Shown here: positions 23,320 through 38,546 of the stretch, piece by piece
Numbering within the stretch: position 1 is the stretch's first letter
Layout: the number at the start of each line of letters is the position of its first letter
Assembly (NCBI RefSeq): GCF_900747795.2
Contig: NC_041402.2
Coordinates: 181,209,375-181,273,374, forward strand
Origin: Erpetoichthys calabaricus
Lineage: Eukaryota > Chordata > Cladistia > Polypteriformes > Polypteridae
DNA length: 64,000 nucleotides
Direction of reading: 5' to 3'
Notes under the pieces: model-generated
What the model saw: only the letters and a program-made list of their open reading frames with translations
Told to the model about the DNA's origin: nothing
Database searches by the model: none
Program-made: the position numbers and the translations under genes

Positions 23320-25578
23320 GTAAGGTAAAGTCCGGCTTTTCAGCTTTTAAGTTAATGTTTAAGATGTGCTTTTGGTGGAAGGTGGAATTTTTGCATTGTT
23401 ATTTTTTGTGTGCGGATGCTCATTCAGTTATTTTTATCACTAGGTCCGTCGGGGTTCTTGTTGGTTAGGTAACCACGAGGAAGCAGTTTCTGGGCCCAAT
23501 GAAGAATGTTGGTAGTACAAGGTTGTTCTGCTTGCATCAAGTGATTGGTTTCGCTTCTAACGTGGAATCTTGAAAGTATTTTTTACAAATATGAACAAGA
23601 CTGAATAATTCTAGTTCATTTGTGTTATTTTTCGCGTAACAGCATTCTCTTAAATTAATGTAAGGGTTAAGACAAAGTGCTCGGCTTGGTTTTTAAGCAC
23701 GTACGTTTGTGCATCGCTTTCTTAATTTCTAGCACACCGTGTTTTATTCCGTTTTTTTCCTTGACGAATACACTTTAAGATTGATGCCAAAATATGCGCA
23801 ATCATCCGACTCCCCGAACATTTCCCTGCTAAATTGCTGAAAATATTGTTTCAGTAGTGGCACTTTACTGGGTTTGGTGGTTTCTTTTAGAGCCATTTCT
23901 TGACACCGATCCGTTTCATTCGGGGAAGGGGTTCTTTGCGAATGGAAATTGCTCCTATCGGCTTTGAAAAAGCTCCTAATTTGTGGAGGAAACCGAAATC
24001 TTTAATCCATAGTAGATGACCTGGGAGGACACAACATTAAGAAATCCTAAACTTAGCCTATGTGAGTTTATGCAGCAAGAGTCCCATTAAAGTCAGGAGC
24101 CTAGTGGGCACTTACCAGTCATTTATCGCTTCATTGCTATGGAATCTGATACGCATCTAAATCAATAACTAACTTTTTTTTTCTCTGAAATCTTCAATGT
24201 GTAGTGTAGGTATTCACAAAACTTAACTTGTACAGCGCCTGTCTCGTGCTTTGTCCCTAATGTTCATCAGTGCACAGGAGCAAATCCCCGATGTGATTAA
24301 TGGTGCTCTGTGGTCATGATACCAAAGTTAAACCATGCTGTTTTAGTAACTGCAACCTACAGGAACAAGCTGATAGCCAAAGCAAAGTTAAATATACTTA
24401 AGGGACAGAATATATACATGAGAATCTGTTGCAAAGGTAGCCATCTGATGTGAAACTGCTGCATTAATAACATTGTTTATTACCTGTACATATGTGGTGT
24501 TTTACCCTTTTTTATGCGGTCAATCACAAAATCCTTTATAAATACTCCAACTGTTTGAACATAAACACAGTAAAATTGTCAAGTAGTGCATCACAGTTTG
24601 ATTTGTAAAATTGGAGCTGCAGGTTTGAGGTGAATCATGGGAGCTGAATGTTCAAGCTGTACTGATACTACAGATTCATGGATAACAAGAAGTCAGTACA
24701 GCAATTCATTACAATTAGAAACTTTTTAACAGACATTTCTATGCATTTCTTAAACAATACATATTGTAACTAAACCAAAGGACAAGTCTGGATAACACAG
24801 AAATGCCTTATTTTATACTGTATAGTAATTTAATCTGACATTTGACCTCCTCCTAAAATCCTATCACTGTTTATACATAGCAGAAAAAAAGAGAGTGCCT
24901 TTTCAAACCCAATTACAACAAGGAAGGAGACATTAAAGGTGTGAAACTAAATAGTTAGTTATGCTCAGTGCTCTTGGAGTTGGCATACAAAAGCACATTT
25001 ATAATAATAATTTTTTGAATTTATATAGCGCTTTTCTCACTACTCAAAGTGCTCTCCACTAAGGGAGGACCCATGAAGTGAACCCACAATCTCCTTACTG
25101 CAGATCAGCGGCGCTACCACTGCGCCACCATTTCTGAGCCTCTTCCTTCAGGTTCTGCTCTGGTATAATGTAAAACTTGACAAAATAGACCGTATTCTGA
25201 GATTTTAATCATTTTTAGCTTCATTTAAGCCTAAAAGATTATTTCTAAATCTAAAAAACATTTATGATTGCACCACTTTGTTTTCTGTAAATGTTTTTTG
25301 GTAATAGTAATAATAATAGTAATAGTAGTAGTCCCCTAGGTAAGTCAAAACAAGACGTTCACTTTTGGATGTAAAAGCCCAATAAAACCTGTAAAATCTA
25401 TTCATATTAATTTGGTGAGTAGGTATTTTAAATTTTAATGTCATTTGAAGAGACAAGTCTGCATAATAGTGGATATGAAAAATGAGTGTAGCCATTGCAG
25501 ATTACTGTGCAGCTGTGGGCTTTTCCAAACAACAGGGTCTACTTTATAGCACTTGTTTTTTTTTGTTCTCCCCCAAAG
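23320..25578. other. HINFP intron 1
   Basis: Mostly unassigned. 23850-24020 resembles the segment at 1340-1490 upstream of DPAGT1. 24998-25136 is a reversed SINE with a TTTATATAGCGCTTTTCTCA head and a GCGCTACCACTGCGCCACC end. A TAA-type microsatellite lies at about 25300-25332. Confidence 0.45.
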
Positions 25579-25583
25579 GCTCG

Positions 25584-28500
25584 ATGGCTCCTGGCAAGAG
25601 GCTGAAAAAAGAAAAAGTGGAGCTACACTGCGAGTGGGGCCCCTGCCAGTTCAGCACAGCACACATGGAGGACTTCTGCAAGCATGTCGAAAGACACCTG
25701 AGTGAAGCTGTGGGGGCTGACGAGGAGGAGGCTCTGGGTAAGTCATATGTATAGCTAAATTTAGGACCTCCCACAGCATTTACTTTTGGAAGACTGTCAA
25801 TGCAAAAAGTACACCATTATTTTAGTAATTGTAAAAATGGATGTTTTTAAATAACATGAATAAAAAAGCATAAAGCTTTTATTCGTAACATTTTACATGT
25901 GTTTGTAAGTTAAGAAATATAAGTTCAGGGTTACAAAAGGGAGTAAAATATGAACAATGAACACTTCATATTGATAAACACTGCTGTACTTAGTTGATTT
26001 GTTTCTTGATGTTGTCACATACAAATGATTTGAAATTAGTCTCCTATTCCTTGTGTTCATTTGGTAGCTTCTGGCCACAAGAGGCAAGTTTCATGAAAAG
26101 AGAATTTGTTGCGCCACATTATCTTAAATACTCCGTGCACACCACAAGGGAAATAAGATTTATATGACATGCACTCTGAAATGAATGGCAGTGGTTGTGA
26201 CAGCATGGTTGCTCTCTTATTGAGTTCTAATCCAGTTGGAAAGGTTTTCCATAATGTGAGACTGTTTGATAGATACTTTATTAATCCCCAAGGGGAAATT
26301 CACATAGTCTCTATTGTAGGAATGGAGCTGGACAGTTTGACATCCGTGGCAGAGCGACAGGCACTCAGCAGGCTCCTATCAATTATGGAGAATCCAATGC
26401 ATCCACTAAACAGTATCGTCTCCAGACAGAGGAGCAGCTTCAGCGGCAGACTGCGGTCACTGTCCTGCTCCACTGACAGATTGAGGAGATCGTTCCTCCC
26501 CCAAACTATGCGACTCTTCAATTCCACCCGGGGGCTTAAACTTTAACATTATTCAAAGTTGTTGTCTGTTTTTACCTACATTTTTATTACTCTTTAACAT
26601 TGTTTTTTTTGTATCCGTATGCTGCTGGAGTATGTGAATTTCCCCTTGGGATTAATAAAGTATATCTTATCTATGTATATCTATCTATCGATCGCAGCAT
26701 ACTGATAAAAACAGTATTCATTAAAGAGTGATAAAAATGCAGGTATAACAGACAGTAACTTTGAATAATGTTAACGTTTACCCCCCCCAGGTGGAATTCA
26801 AGAGTCACATAGTGTGGGGGAGGAACGATCTCCTCAGTCTGTCAGTGGAGCAGGACAGTGACAGCAGTCTGTCACTGAAGCTGCTCTTCTGTCTGGAGAT
26901 GATCCTGTTCAGTGGATGCAGTGGATTCTCCATGATTGACTGACAGGAGCCTACTTAGCTCCCGTCGCTCCGCCACAGATGTCAAACTGTCCAGCTCCGT
27001 GCCAACAATAGAGCCTGCCTTCCTCACCAGTTTGTCCAGACGTGAGGCGTCCTTCTTCTTTATGCTGCCTCCCCAGCACACCACCACATAGAAGAGGGCG
27101 CTCGCCACATCCATCTGATAGAACATCTGCAGCATCTTATTGCTGAGGTTGAAGGACGCCAGCCTTCTAAGAAAGTATAGTTGGCTCTGTCATTTCTTGC
27201 ACAGAGCATCAGTATTGGCAGTCCAGTCCAGTTTATCATCCAGCTGCACTCCCAGGTATTTATAGGTCTGCACCTTCTGCACACAGTCACCTCTGATGAT
27301 CACGGGGTCCATGAGGGGCCAGGGCCTCCTAAAATCCACCACCAGCTCCTTGGTTTTGCTGGTGTTCAGTTGTAGGTGGTTTGAGTCGCACCATTTAACA
27401 AAGTCCTTGATTAGGTTCTTATACTCCTCCTCCTGCCCACTCCTGATGCAGCCCACGATAGCAGTGTCGTCAGCGAATGTTTGCACGTGGCAGGACTCCG
27501 AGTTGTATTGAAAGTCCGATGTATATAGGCTGAACACGACCAGAGAAAGCACAGTCCCCTACGGCGCTCCTGTGTTGCTGACCACAATGTCAGACCTGCA
27601 GTTCCCGAGACGCACATACTGAGGTCTGTCTGTAAGAGAGTTCAGGATTCATGCCACCAGGTATGAATCTACTCCCATCTCTGCCAGCTTGTCCCTGAGG
27701 AGCAGAGGTTGGATGGTGTTGAAGGTGCTAGAGAAGTCCAGAAACATAATTGTTACTGCACCACTACCTCTGTCCAAGTGGGAAAGTGATCGGTATAACA
27801 TGTAGATGATGGCATCCTCCGCTCCCACCTTCTCCTGGTATGTAAACTGCAGAGGGTCGAGGGCATTGCGGACCTGTGACCTCAGATGGTGAAGCAGGCC
27901 TGAAGTCATTCAGCTCACCAGGATGTGATACCTTTGGGACTGGGGTGATGCAGGATGTTTTCCCAAAGCCTCTCCCCTGTTCCAGGCTCAGGTGGAAGAT
28001 ACGCTGTAAAAGACTCCCCAGCTCCAACGCACAGGCCTTCAGCAGTCGTGGCGATACTCCATCTGGACCCACTGCTTTGCTGGCACAAAGTCTCCTCAGC
28101 TCTCTGCTTACCTGGGCTGCTGTAATTGTGGGTTGGGGTAGACTTTCTCCTATACTGGTATCAGCAGAAGGATGGGTGGAGGGTGCAGTACTCTGAGGTG
28201 AAAGTGGGTTAGGGTGGTCAAACCTGTTAAAGAAGTTGTTCATCAGGTTTGCTCTCTCCACGTCTCTCTCGAAGGTGGCTCCCTGCTTCGAGTTGCAGCC
28301 AGTGATGATCTTCATCCCATTCCACACTTCCTTCATGCTGTTATTCTGCAACTTTTGTTCCATCTTTCTCCTGTACTGCATCTTCGCCGCCCTGAGCTGA
28401 ACTCTGAGTTCCTTTTGCACACACTGATCACCGCCTTTAAAAGTCCTTTTTTTTTTTTTTTTTTTTTCCTGGTTCAAAAGGCCCTTAATGTCACTTGTAA

Positions 28501-31500
28501 TCCATGGCTTGTTGTTATCATAGCAGCATACTGTTCTTACTGGAGCTACAATGTCCATACAGAAGCTGATGTAGTCAGTAGTGCAGTCAACAACCTCCTT
28601 ATTGTTCTCACTATATGATCCCTGCAGGATATCCCAGTCCGTAGTTCCAAAGCAGTCTCTCAGAGCCTGCTCTGCCTCAGGGGACCTCTTCCTGAATGAG
28701 CGTGTGGTTGTAGGTAACTCCCTCACTCTGGGTTTGTAGTGAGGTTGAAGCAGAACCAGGTTATGATCTGCTTTCCCAAGCGCAGGCAGCAGGGTGGCGC
28801 TGTATGCGTCTTTAACGTTTGCATACAGTAGGTCAATAATCCTATTTCCCCGGGTGTTACAATCCACATACTGGGAGAAGACGGGTAATGTTTTGTCCAG
28901 CGTCACATGGTTAAAATCTCCCGAGATTAGCACGAGAGCCTCGGGGTGCTGTGTTTGTAGTTTAGCAAAAGCAGAATGGATGATGTCACCCGCTATCTCC
29001 ACGTCTGCCCGAGGAGGGATGTAAACAATAAAAACCAATGACGTGTCCAAACTCTCTGGGCAAGTAATAGGGACGCAGACTTACGACCAACAGTTCGATG
29101 TCCCTGCAGCAAGTGGAGATTTTGACGTTTACATGTCCAGGGTTGCACCACCTTGTCTTCACATAGAGAGTGAGTCCTCCTCCTTTCCGCTTCCTGCAGG
29201 TATTTGCGTCTCTGTCCGCTCTAACTGTGCTAAACCCGGGTAGCTCCACGTTAGCATCTGGGATTCTAATTGTTGGCCACATTTCACAAAAACGCAACAC
29301 TGCATTCTCTGTAGGTCCTGACATTTTTCACCAGCGCAGCCAGTTCGTTGATCTTATTTGGTAGAGAGTTCACATTTCCCAGGATCACTGAAGGCTTGTA
29401 TCGCCACTTCCTCGTTAGTCGCTTAGCCTTTAGCTTCGCACCAGTTCTGCTGCCACCAATGCCGCCTTCTTACCTCGTCAGGTAAATAGGGAACCACACC
29501 GGCACGGGCCTTTGTTCTCGGGGCTTGAAGTTGACTACCTAAATAGACGAGTCTCGCCGTGTAAAAATCCATTTCCAAGTAGTAAAAAGTGTCCAGGAAA
29601 TGAGTCCACATAAAAGAAAGTGGTAGGAGTGATCAGAAAAATAGAGAAAAAGGTAGAAATACAAATTTGTACGCGGAGCTGCTGGAAAGGCTGCCACTGT
29701 TGGTGGTGCCCGAGTCAACCTCACGTCAAGCACATTTGTGAAAATACGTCAGTTTCTGCTCTGTGCATATGTAGTGTCCACAAGAACACTCATCCTCGTT
29801 GAACCATCGAGCAGCTGACCTGTTGCCATGTTAAGTAGACTATTCACATACAGTCTGCTGTCAGTTTGATGTGCTTTATTTAATATGTTCTCTTCACTGG
29901 ACAAAGGTGAGAGAAATCCCAGAGTTCAGGTCTATAGCCCTGTCAAATCAGCCTTACATCACAAAAGGGTTAGTGCTTAGTTTAGGTTGAAATGCTAACC
30001 GATAGAGTTTAACAGAGCAAGCCATACTCGGTTATAAATGGGGAATAGTAAACCTTCACAGGCAACCATAATTAAGTTGGACTTAAACATATTCTTTAAA
30101 GGGCAATGTAATAGTATTGTAACAGTCGGAGTGTACAGGAGCAGGTGGCAGAGAGACAGCCCGCCAGGTGGTTCCACAGAAGTGCAAATGTTAGGTGGCA
30201 TCTCGTCACGAGGATGAGATGGCTGGTTAATCATTTGAAGGTCACCATTTTGTGATTAGGCCATGACGGGCAGTACTGAACTACAAACACCATAGGTCTG
30301 AATATCAACTGTGTTTTTGTTACAAAAAGACATTTGCATACACCAGTGATGTTCAGTAATACTGGGAGCGACACAACAGCATGCTACAGGTGGTTGTATT
30401 TCAATTTATGCTAATGTTCTGGTTATATAGACCACACACCCTTGAAAGAGGAAATATGTGGGTTATACAAGGGGGTTGCTTATAGGATTTTTGTTTTAGT
30501 AAAAAACCTGAGGTATGTAAGTTACACTTGGATACGGTTTTATTCAGCGGCTTGGGGGAATATGGTAATCGGGCAATATTTGCACTGCATAATTGAGAAC
30601 GTAATCATTTTTCTTTTAAATTGAAATCTTTTGTGGGGATGTTAATGCTTCTTTTCATAGTGACCTCTATCTGGTTCTTGTATTTACACAGGCGGCATGT
30701 TGAAAAATATAACGTAGGCAAATGGAAGAAAGCCTAGACATGTGACGTCCTATTTACTTGGTACTATTGACATTCCGGTTTTTGCAAACAAAGCTGTTAA
30801 CTCTGTACTGACGTGGTGCTTTTTTTTCTCTTTGCCCATTTAATTTCGTATTAAATCTTTGTATGTGATTTCTAGTAGCCCATTTTTGTAATAGCCAGAG
30901 TTTTTTTTTTTTTTTCTCTCAAATATGGTTTTATTTCTATTCCATTTCTGTTTTTATTCATGCAGAATCTTATGATTTTGGTCACCTCTGCCAATTCTTT
31001 TGTCATCTGTTGTTGTTTCCTTTAGGTACATTATTAATGATGCAAAATTTAGTTGTTTTGCATGAATCCCATCAGGGCACCATATAGATAGCCATTCTGA
31101 ATATTGAATCACATTGGAATTCATTATTATTTAGTATTTTTTTTATATATTATTTAGTACCGCTATTATCAAGCTCAGCCCTCAAGGCCCCCCCACTACC
31201 TCCACGCCAGGTCCCTAAAAAATAGGGAATCTCCCTCTTACGATAGCCCAATACCTGAGGTAACCAAAATGACACACTGGAAAACGGGGGACCGGTGTCA
31301 GTGAGAGGGTTAAGTACATCCTACCAAAGCTAAGGTTTGGATTAGGGGTGGGTGATGGTTGTGGGTTTGATGGTTTGTCTCATCAGAGATATTTCAGAGT
31401 GATAGAATGGGTATGTACCATCACACAATGGGGGGGCGGGGGATGGAAATTGCTAGATAGAAAAAAAAAAAAAAAACAAAAACCCATGTTTAACAATGAG

Positions 31501-34500
31501 GCGGAGGCGGGTTGAAAAATAACCCAAATCACAAGCCCAAAAAAAGCAGCCCGCAAAAGCCCTTTTTTTTTTCTCCACAGATGGCAATCAAAAATCAGCC
31601 CAATTGGCCGAGAGTACCGCAGACCTGGCAATGCTGCCCCACCCAAACCTTACTCACTAGTGTCTGCAAGCTTTTATCCCAACCAATTTCATCTTTTAAT
31701 TGGACTCGCTATGTTAATTAGGCAAGCTGTTATTTCTAAGTGGTTATTTTTGTCTACTGTGTGGCCTACTAAAGGAAGTTGACTTTGGAATGGCCACAAA
31801 TGGCTTGCTTTGGGACACATTTCTCATGATACTGCGTAAAACTTGTGAATTTCTGTCTCATATGCACAACTAGCCGTGTTACCTGGCTTTGCCCAGGATA
31901 TTTTGTAAGGCTGTGGGCCTCAGTTAATTACATAGTACCTCTCTTACACCTGATTAACTGCCGGCACAATAACAAAGTACTCTTCTGCATGAAGTATTTG
32001 TATGGTGATTTTTTGGTGTTCTAGTGGTTAACGTTTACTCAAGGTGATGAGATCCAGCAACTGCACTCTGATATCCCCCCCGGCTTAAGACATCCAGTTA
32101 ACCATATGGGGCCAATTTAAAATCACCTATATGATAGTTTAAGTGTAAACGTGTGTGTGCGTGGCACTCCATCCAGGTTTGGTTCCTGCCTTGTAGCCAG
32201 GAAATTCACCTGCTCATCATGACCATGAACAGATGAGTGATTCCTGAAATCCTGTCCGGTTATGTTTTTCACCAAACCAAATACCTAAGCACTGCCAGTG
32301 GGAGTAGGCTGGGATGAAGCTTTATGCTTTTTGATATTAAATGTGTACCAGGATGTGACTTCACATAATGAATCAATATCCATACTAGATGTATAAACTG
32401 ATTAGAGATAAAAATTTGTAGGTGGCAAAAAAGTGCCACAGATGAACTGAGACAGCTGTACTGGGTAAATGCTTTGTGGTAATAGTATGTTTTGTATCCA
32501 GAGGAATACAGCTGCTTGTGGCAGGAATGTGGATTTTGTGTGATGGGTAACCCGGCAGATCTGGTGCCACATGTCTACTTTCACTGCTACCACACCAAAC
32601 TGAAGCAATGGGGACGCCAGGTTCTTCAAGGACAGGAGGAGCTGGGCTCCTGCAGCCTTGATGTGCAGAACAGAAACATCATCCCTGACATTCAAGAGAG
32701 TTTCACTTGCTTGTGGGAGCATTGTGAGGTGAGTGACTGACAAGGTTGTATATATAGTTGGTATGTTCTGAAGCTGTAAGAAGGGAGGACAACTTGCTGG
32801 GCAAAGAGATTAACCATCATGCCTTGGAGTGTGTCGTTCTAACCTTCCAGCTTTTTACTTTGCAGCAAGACACCTTTGAAAACCCTGAATGGTTTTACCG
32901 TCATGTGGACATGCATGGCTTATGTGTGGAGGTGCCCTCTGGTGCCAAAGAGGATGCAGCCTTAACCTGCGGCTGGCGGGGTAAGAAATTTCAAGGTGAA
33001 AAGTTACCATGTGAGGAGTTGTTCTTGTTGAGTGCCAACTGATGCTTTGCCTATCGTCTAGCCAGGATGCGAGGCTGCTTTCAGGAGCCGCTTTAAGCTC
33101 AGGGAGCATTTGAGGAGCCACACGCAGGAGAAGGTGGTTGCCTGTCCGACTTGTGGGGGCATGTTTGCCAACAACACGAAGTTCTTTGATCACATCCGAC
33201 GGCAGACGTCCATAGAGGGTGAGCCAGGAATACCAAGTGGCTTTTTAATGCCCTCTTCACGCATCTCAGAATTTACTGTTTACCTCCTTCAGGCCAACGC
33301 TTCCAGTGCTCCCACTGTTCTAAGCGGTTTGCCACAGAGCGTCTGCTTCGGGACCACATGCGAAACCATGGTGAGTTTCTTGAGGAACTTTTGTGTAAGA
33401 AGGAGTGCATTTGTGACCAGGGTATTTTGGAGTAATTTATTAAACAAAGCTTCAGACTTCACCTTTTAGATTTACTATATGGTATTGTTTCCCATAACAA
33501 TTAGTTACAAATCTGTTACTCTAATTGGTAGGGGATTATTAATGTAGAGCATAGGGTCTTAAACTATGGGCCATGGGCCACAAGTCATCTGAATTTCGGT
33601 TACACAGTGAAGTGGTTCACAATTGTAGTCCTTCGGGTCACATGTGTTTTACAGAGTGTCTCTTGCGATGGATTAATCAAACTTTAGTGCCTTCTCATTA
33701 AACGTGGTGGCGATTCCCCGATGGTGGAATGGACCTGTGGCAGCGATTTATCCAAGGGGAAACCTGACACCTACATCAGCGATTCTGCCAGCAGGACCCT
33801 GGGTCTCAAAGACACAATAAAGGCCAAATTGCGTCGGAAGGAAAAGTTTTAAAAACCACTAGCTTTAGAGTCTTGTAAATTATGATGCACACACAAATGG
33901 GTCCCATGGGGCTCAATGTAAAACTTTTCGGTACAGGATCTTTTTCACTTGTATGTGGGGTGACAGTTGGTTATTAGTATTAAGAGATATGGGATTACAA
34001 TAATGTGCAGTAAAACTCCACTTAAAACATTATTTTGAATATAAACAAACACAAGTGCATTATAATAAAAGAGAAGTATTCAAATTCCACTCAAAATGCT
34101 GTTAATTTTATATTTCCAAGTACAAGACATTGAAGCATATTAAGGAAATAGTGTAGACAGATGTGCAAATACAATTCAAACACAGTATAGCGTCATGTGG
34201 TGGGTGCGGCTCCCAGCCTGGCCTGGTATAGCACAGTAAAAGACAGGGATGTCTGGCATTTGGAGCAGGCTGTCGATGGTGTTTTGTCGTGTACAGTCTT
34301 ATGGTTTCCCTATTTTCCCATTTTATACTGTTTATTGTGTAGACTTGACCAAAATGCCTCCAATCACATTCACTTACCACTCTGTGGTCAGATACACAAC
34401 TCCCATTTCATCACTTCCACCACCTTTCCATCTTTATCTATAACCTCAGGCAATTAGAGTGAGAGCAAATATGAAGGAGAAAGAACTACACTTTTAACTC

Positions 34501-37500
34501 TGTATTATAGGTAATAAATTTTATTCTAACTAGTGCTAAACAAGCAAATAGAACGTGGCTTTTAAACTAAGACAGTGCAACCTGATATTGCTAGATGGGT
34601 AATTTCAGATGGCAAAATGACTTATAGTTGCATTTGATTCATTTTGGTCCGCTCATCATCAGCACAGGCCCACACAGCCTGCTTTCGTCAGGATGCAACG
34701 TGGCAGAGAGACAGCAATCCTCTTTATTGTCCCTGATAATTGCTCCTTCCTGGGCCATTTACCAATAAAATAGCTAAGGCACAGCTCATCCCCCAGTTGC
34801 TTTGTTAAGGCAGTTTATGGCCTTCTAGGTTCATTTGCCTCCAGGCACAGTCACCTCTGCCAGACTGGTTTGATACATGTTCCATTCCACAAATCCCTCA
34901 TCCCCCACCTCCTTTCCACTGCACATAAATTTCACATCCCGAGTCAACCTAAAGACTGGAGGAGATGGAGTTGGTTAGGTAAATATCAAAGCACTGCTGT
35001 TCTCAGTGAAGTAAGACGTGCTTCTGTGAAGCACTATCTAATATTACATTTTGCTTTGTCTCTCTTACAAATAAAGATACAAAATATTTTTCAAATTATA
35101 TACAACATGTCACACCACCACAAATAGTTTTATGGGAAGACTGTTCCAGAGATGCGCGTAATGGGACTCCATGATAGTAGTAAGCATGGAATAAAATAGT
35201 GAATTTTGTTGAATGCTTGACGACTGCTAAATTCTTTACTGACATTGCTGCAAAATAAAGATTTGTTTCACTAAAACAGAAATCTGTTAACTTTTAAATT
35301 GCACTTATTGCTTGTTAATTTGGATGCGGGGAACTGAATTAATTAAACACTGTGGCAGAGGGAGCAGTCAGTGCATTTCTGGGAAAGGGATTAAAAATTA
35401 TAATCCAGTGCACAGCTCTGTGTGTGAGATGTACAGTTGATTTAAAGTGTTCAGAGCCTTTTCACTTTCTGCACACTTTATGCATCCATCCATTTTCCAA
35501 CCCGCTGAATCCGAACACAGGGTCACGGGGGTCTGCTGGAGCCAATCTCAGCCAACACAGGGCACAAGGCAGGAACCAATCCTGGGCAGGGTGCCAACCC
35601 ACCGCAGGACACACATAAACACACCCACACACCAAGCACACACTAGGGCCAATTTAGAATTGCCAATCCACCTAAACTGCATGTCTTTGGACTGTGGGAG
35701 GAAACCGGAGCGCCCGGAGGAAACCCACGCAGACACGGGGAGAACATGCAAACTCCACGCAGGGAGGACCCGGGAAGCGAACCCAGGTCCCCAGATCTCC
35801 CAACTGCGAGGCAGCAGCGCTACCCACTGCGCCACCGTGCCGCCCCACTTTATGCATTGTAGTTTTCATTTTAAATGGATACATTTGCCAGTTTTGGTCA
35901 TCAGTATACACTCGGTAACCCATAAAGACAAAGTGAAGACGTGTTTCAGAAAGATCTGGAATTCGTTTCAAAATGCATCTCATTTTTACTTTCTCTTATA
36001 CAAAGTATAGGGAAAGTATTGTAATCGTCCAAAAATTTGATTTCAAGATATTGATGAATCTGTTTTAGACCTCCCTGAGTCCGAAAATGCCATTTTTGCA
36101 ATTTTGTGTGTGTATGTAAACACAATGAGTATGCATTCATTTAAGTCAACCAAATTTTGCATACAAGTACAGTATTCAGTACAAAACGTAGATTTCTATC
36201 AACTTTTGAGCTATTTCCGCTAATCGGAAGTGGTAATTTTACCTTTTATTCATGCAGCTGCAGAGTCAGATTTATTGAACCTTTATATAATAATTGTTCA
36301 GTATATTATTAAGTTGATTTGTTTTGTTGTTGATGGTTCTTTAATGTACATAATGTAAAAATATAATCATTGTCTTGCGGTTTACTCCTCATATCAGAGT
36401 ATACTAGAAAGTCTAGGGGAGACTACTCTCGATTTTTTTATACTCGAAGCCTGAGTCTGGAAGGTGACCAAGAAGCCAATGGTCACTCTTAACAGAACTT
36501 CAGACGTGTTAATAATACTTTTTATTTATATAGTGACTTTGCGATGCCCAAGGTACTTCAGAGTCTCATTAAAAAAAAACAGCAGGTATATAACATTGGA
36601 AACGGATGCTTCCTAAATAGGACATTAAAAAAGATAGATCCAGGATATACAAATGCATTAAATAGAATTAAAGTTAATAAAGCAGAGTAAAATGCAGTAA
36701 TCCCTCCTCAATCGCGGGGGTTGCGTTCAAAAACCCCCTGCGAAAGGTGAAAATCCGCGAAGTAGAAACCATATGTTTATATGGTTATTTTATATTGTCA
36801 TGCTTGGGTCACAGATTTGCGCAGAAACACAGGAGGTTGTAGAGAGACAGGAACGTTATTCAAACACTGCAAACAAACATTTGTCTCTTTTTCAAAAGTT
36901 TAAACTGTGCTCCATAACAAGACAGAGATGACAGTTCCGTCTCGCAATTAAAAGAATGGAAACATATCTTCCTCTTCAAAGGAGTGCGCGTCAGGAGCAG
37001 AGAATGTCAGAGAGAGAGATAAAGGCAAACAATCAGAAATCAATAGGGCTGTTTGGGCTTTTAAGTATGCAAAGCACCGCTGGACAACGAAGCTGGTAGG
37101 AAGGGAGCAATGTAATGGTAGTCTTTCAGCATTTTTTTAGAGGAGAGCGTCCGTATCGTCTAGTGGTGTGAACAGCCCCCCTGCTCACACCCCCTCCGTC
37201 GGGAGCAGAGAATGTCAGAGAGAGTGAGAGAGACGGGGAAAACAAACAATTAAAAATCAATACGTGCCGTTCGAGCTTTTAAGTATGCGAAGCACCGTGT
37301 GGGAAGCATGTCGCTTGACAAACCAGCTGCAAGAAAGGGAGCAACGTGAAGATAATCTTTCAGCGTTTTTAGATGAGCGTACGTATCGTCTAAGGGTGCG
37401 AACAGCCCCCCTGCTCACACCCCCTCCGTCAGGAGCAGAGAATGTCGGAGCAAGAGAGAGAGAAAGGCAAACAATCAGAAATCAATATGTGCTGTTTGAT

Positions 37501-38505
37501 CTTTTAAGTATGCGAAGCACCATGCAGGAAGCATATCGCTTGACAAAGCAGCCACATTTAAGCCCAGCAAGGAAAAGAGCAATTTGAAGGTAATCTTTCA
37601 GTGTTTTTTGAGGAGCGGCCGTATCTTCTAGGGGTGCGAACAGCCCCCATGCTCACAATATATTTGAAGAGTTTTATTTAATAGGTAATACGCGCTCTGG
37701 TTGGGTAGCTTCTCAGCCATCTGCCAATAGCGTCCCTTGTATGAAATCAACTGGGCAAACCAACTGAGGAAGCATGTACCAGAAATGAAAAGACCCATTG
37801 TCCGCAGAAATCCGCGAAGCAGCAAAAAATCCGCGATAAATATTTAAATATGCTTACATATAAAATCCGCAATAGAGTGAAGCCGCGAAAGTCGAAGCGC
37901 GATATAGCGAGGGATTACTGTACTAAAAAGAGAGCCTACCAAACAACTTATTTGTGATATAATGTGCACACACAAATTACACTGAGCATCTGAACAGAGA
38001 GGAAGACTGAAAGAGGAGGCAGAATGTCCGGTTGAGTTAGAAGTCTTCCTGATCAGATCAGTTGTTTTGTTTTCATTTTTAAAAGAATGAATGGAGCCAG
38101 CTGATCTAATTTAGGGAGGTCATTCTAACGTCGTTCTCTGTTAAGATGGGAGAACCTGTCAAAAGGATGGCCATCTCATCAGCGCTCCATCAAACAAACC
38201 TGTTTTAATTTTTTTTATTTTGGCTATTAAGTTTAGATCGACAGGCTAAAATTGCAAATTTTATCGTTAGTGTTATAGATTTAATAAAGTGTGCAAAAAG
38301 TGTAGGGGTCAGAATACTTTCTGAATTCATTGTATGTACATCGTGTTGCTGTTCTGGCATTCTGACATTTAGTTGTACATTTTAATTGGAATACTTTGCA
38401 TAAATGTTGCAGCTACTTTCACCTGGCTTGGTTTGGGGTGGGGGGTGTCAGTTCTCTTGTTAAGGATTTACACTCTATTGCCAAAAGTATTGAGATGCCT
38501 GCCTT

Positions 38506-38546
<41 letters not shown>

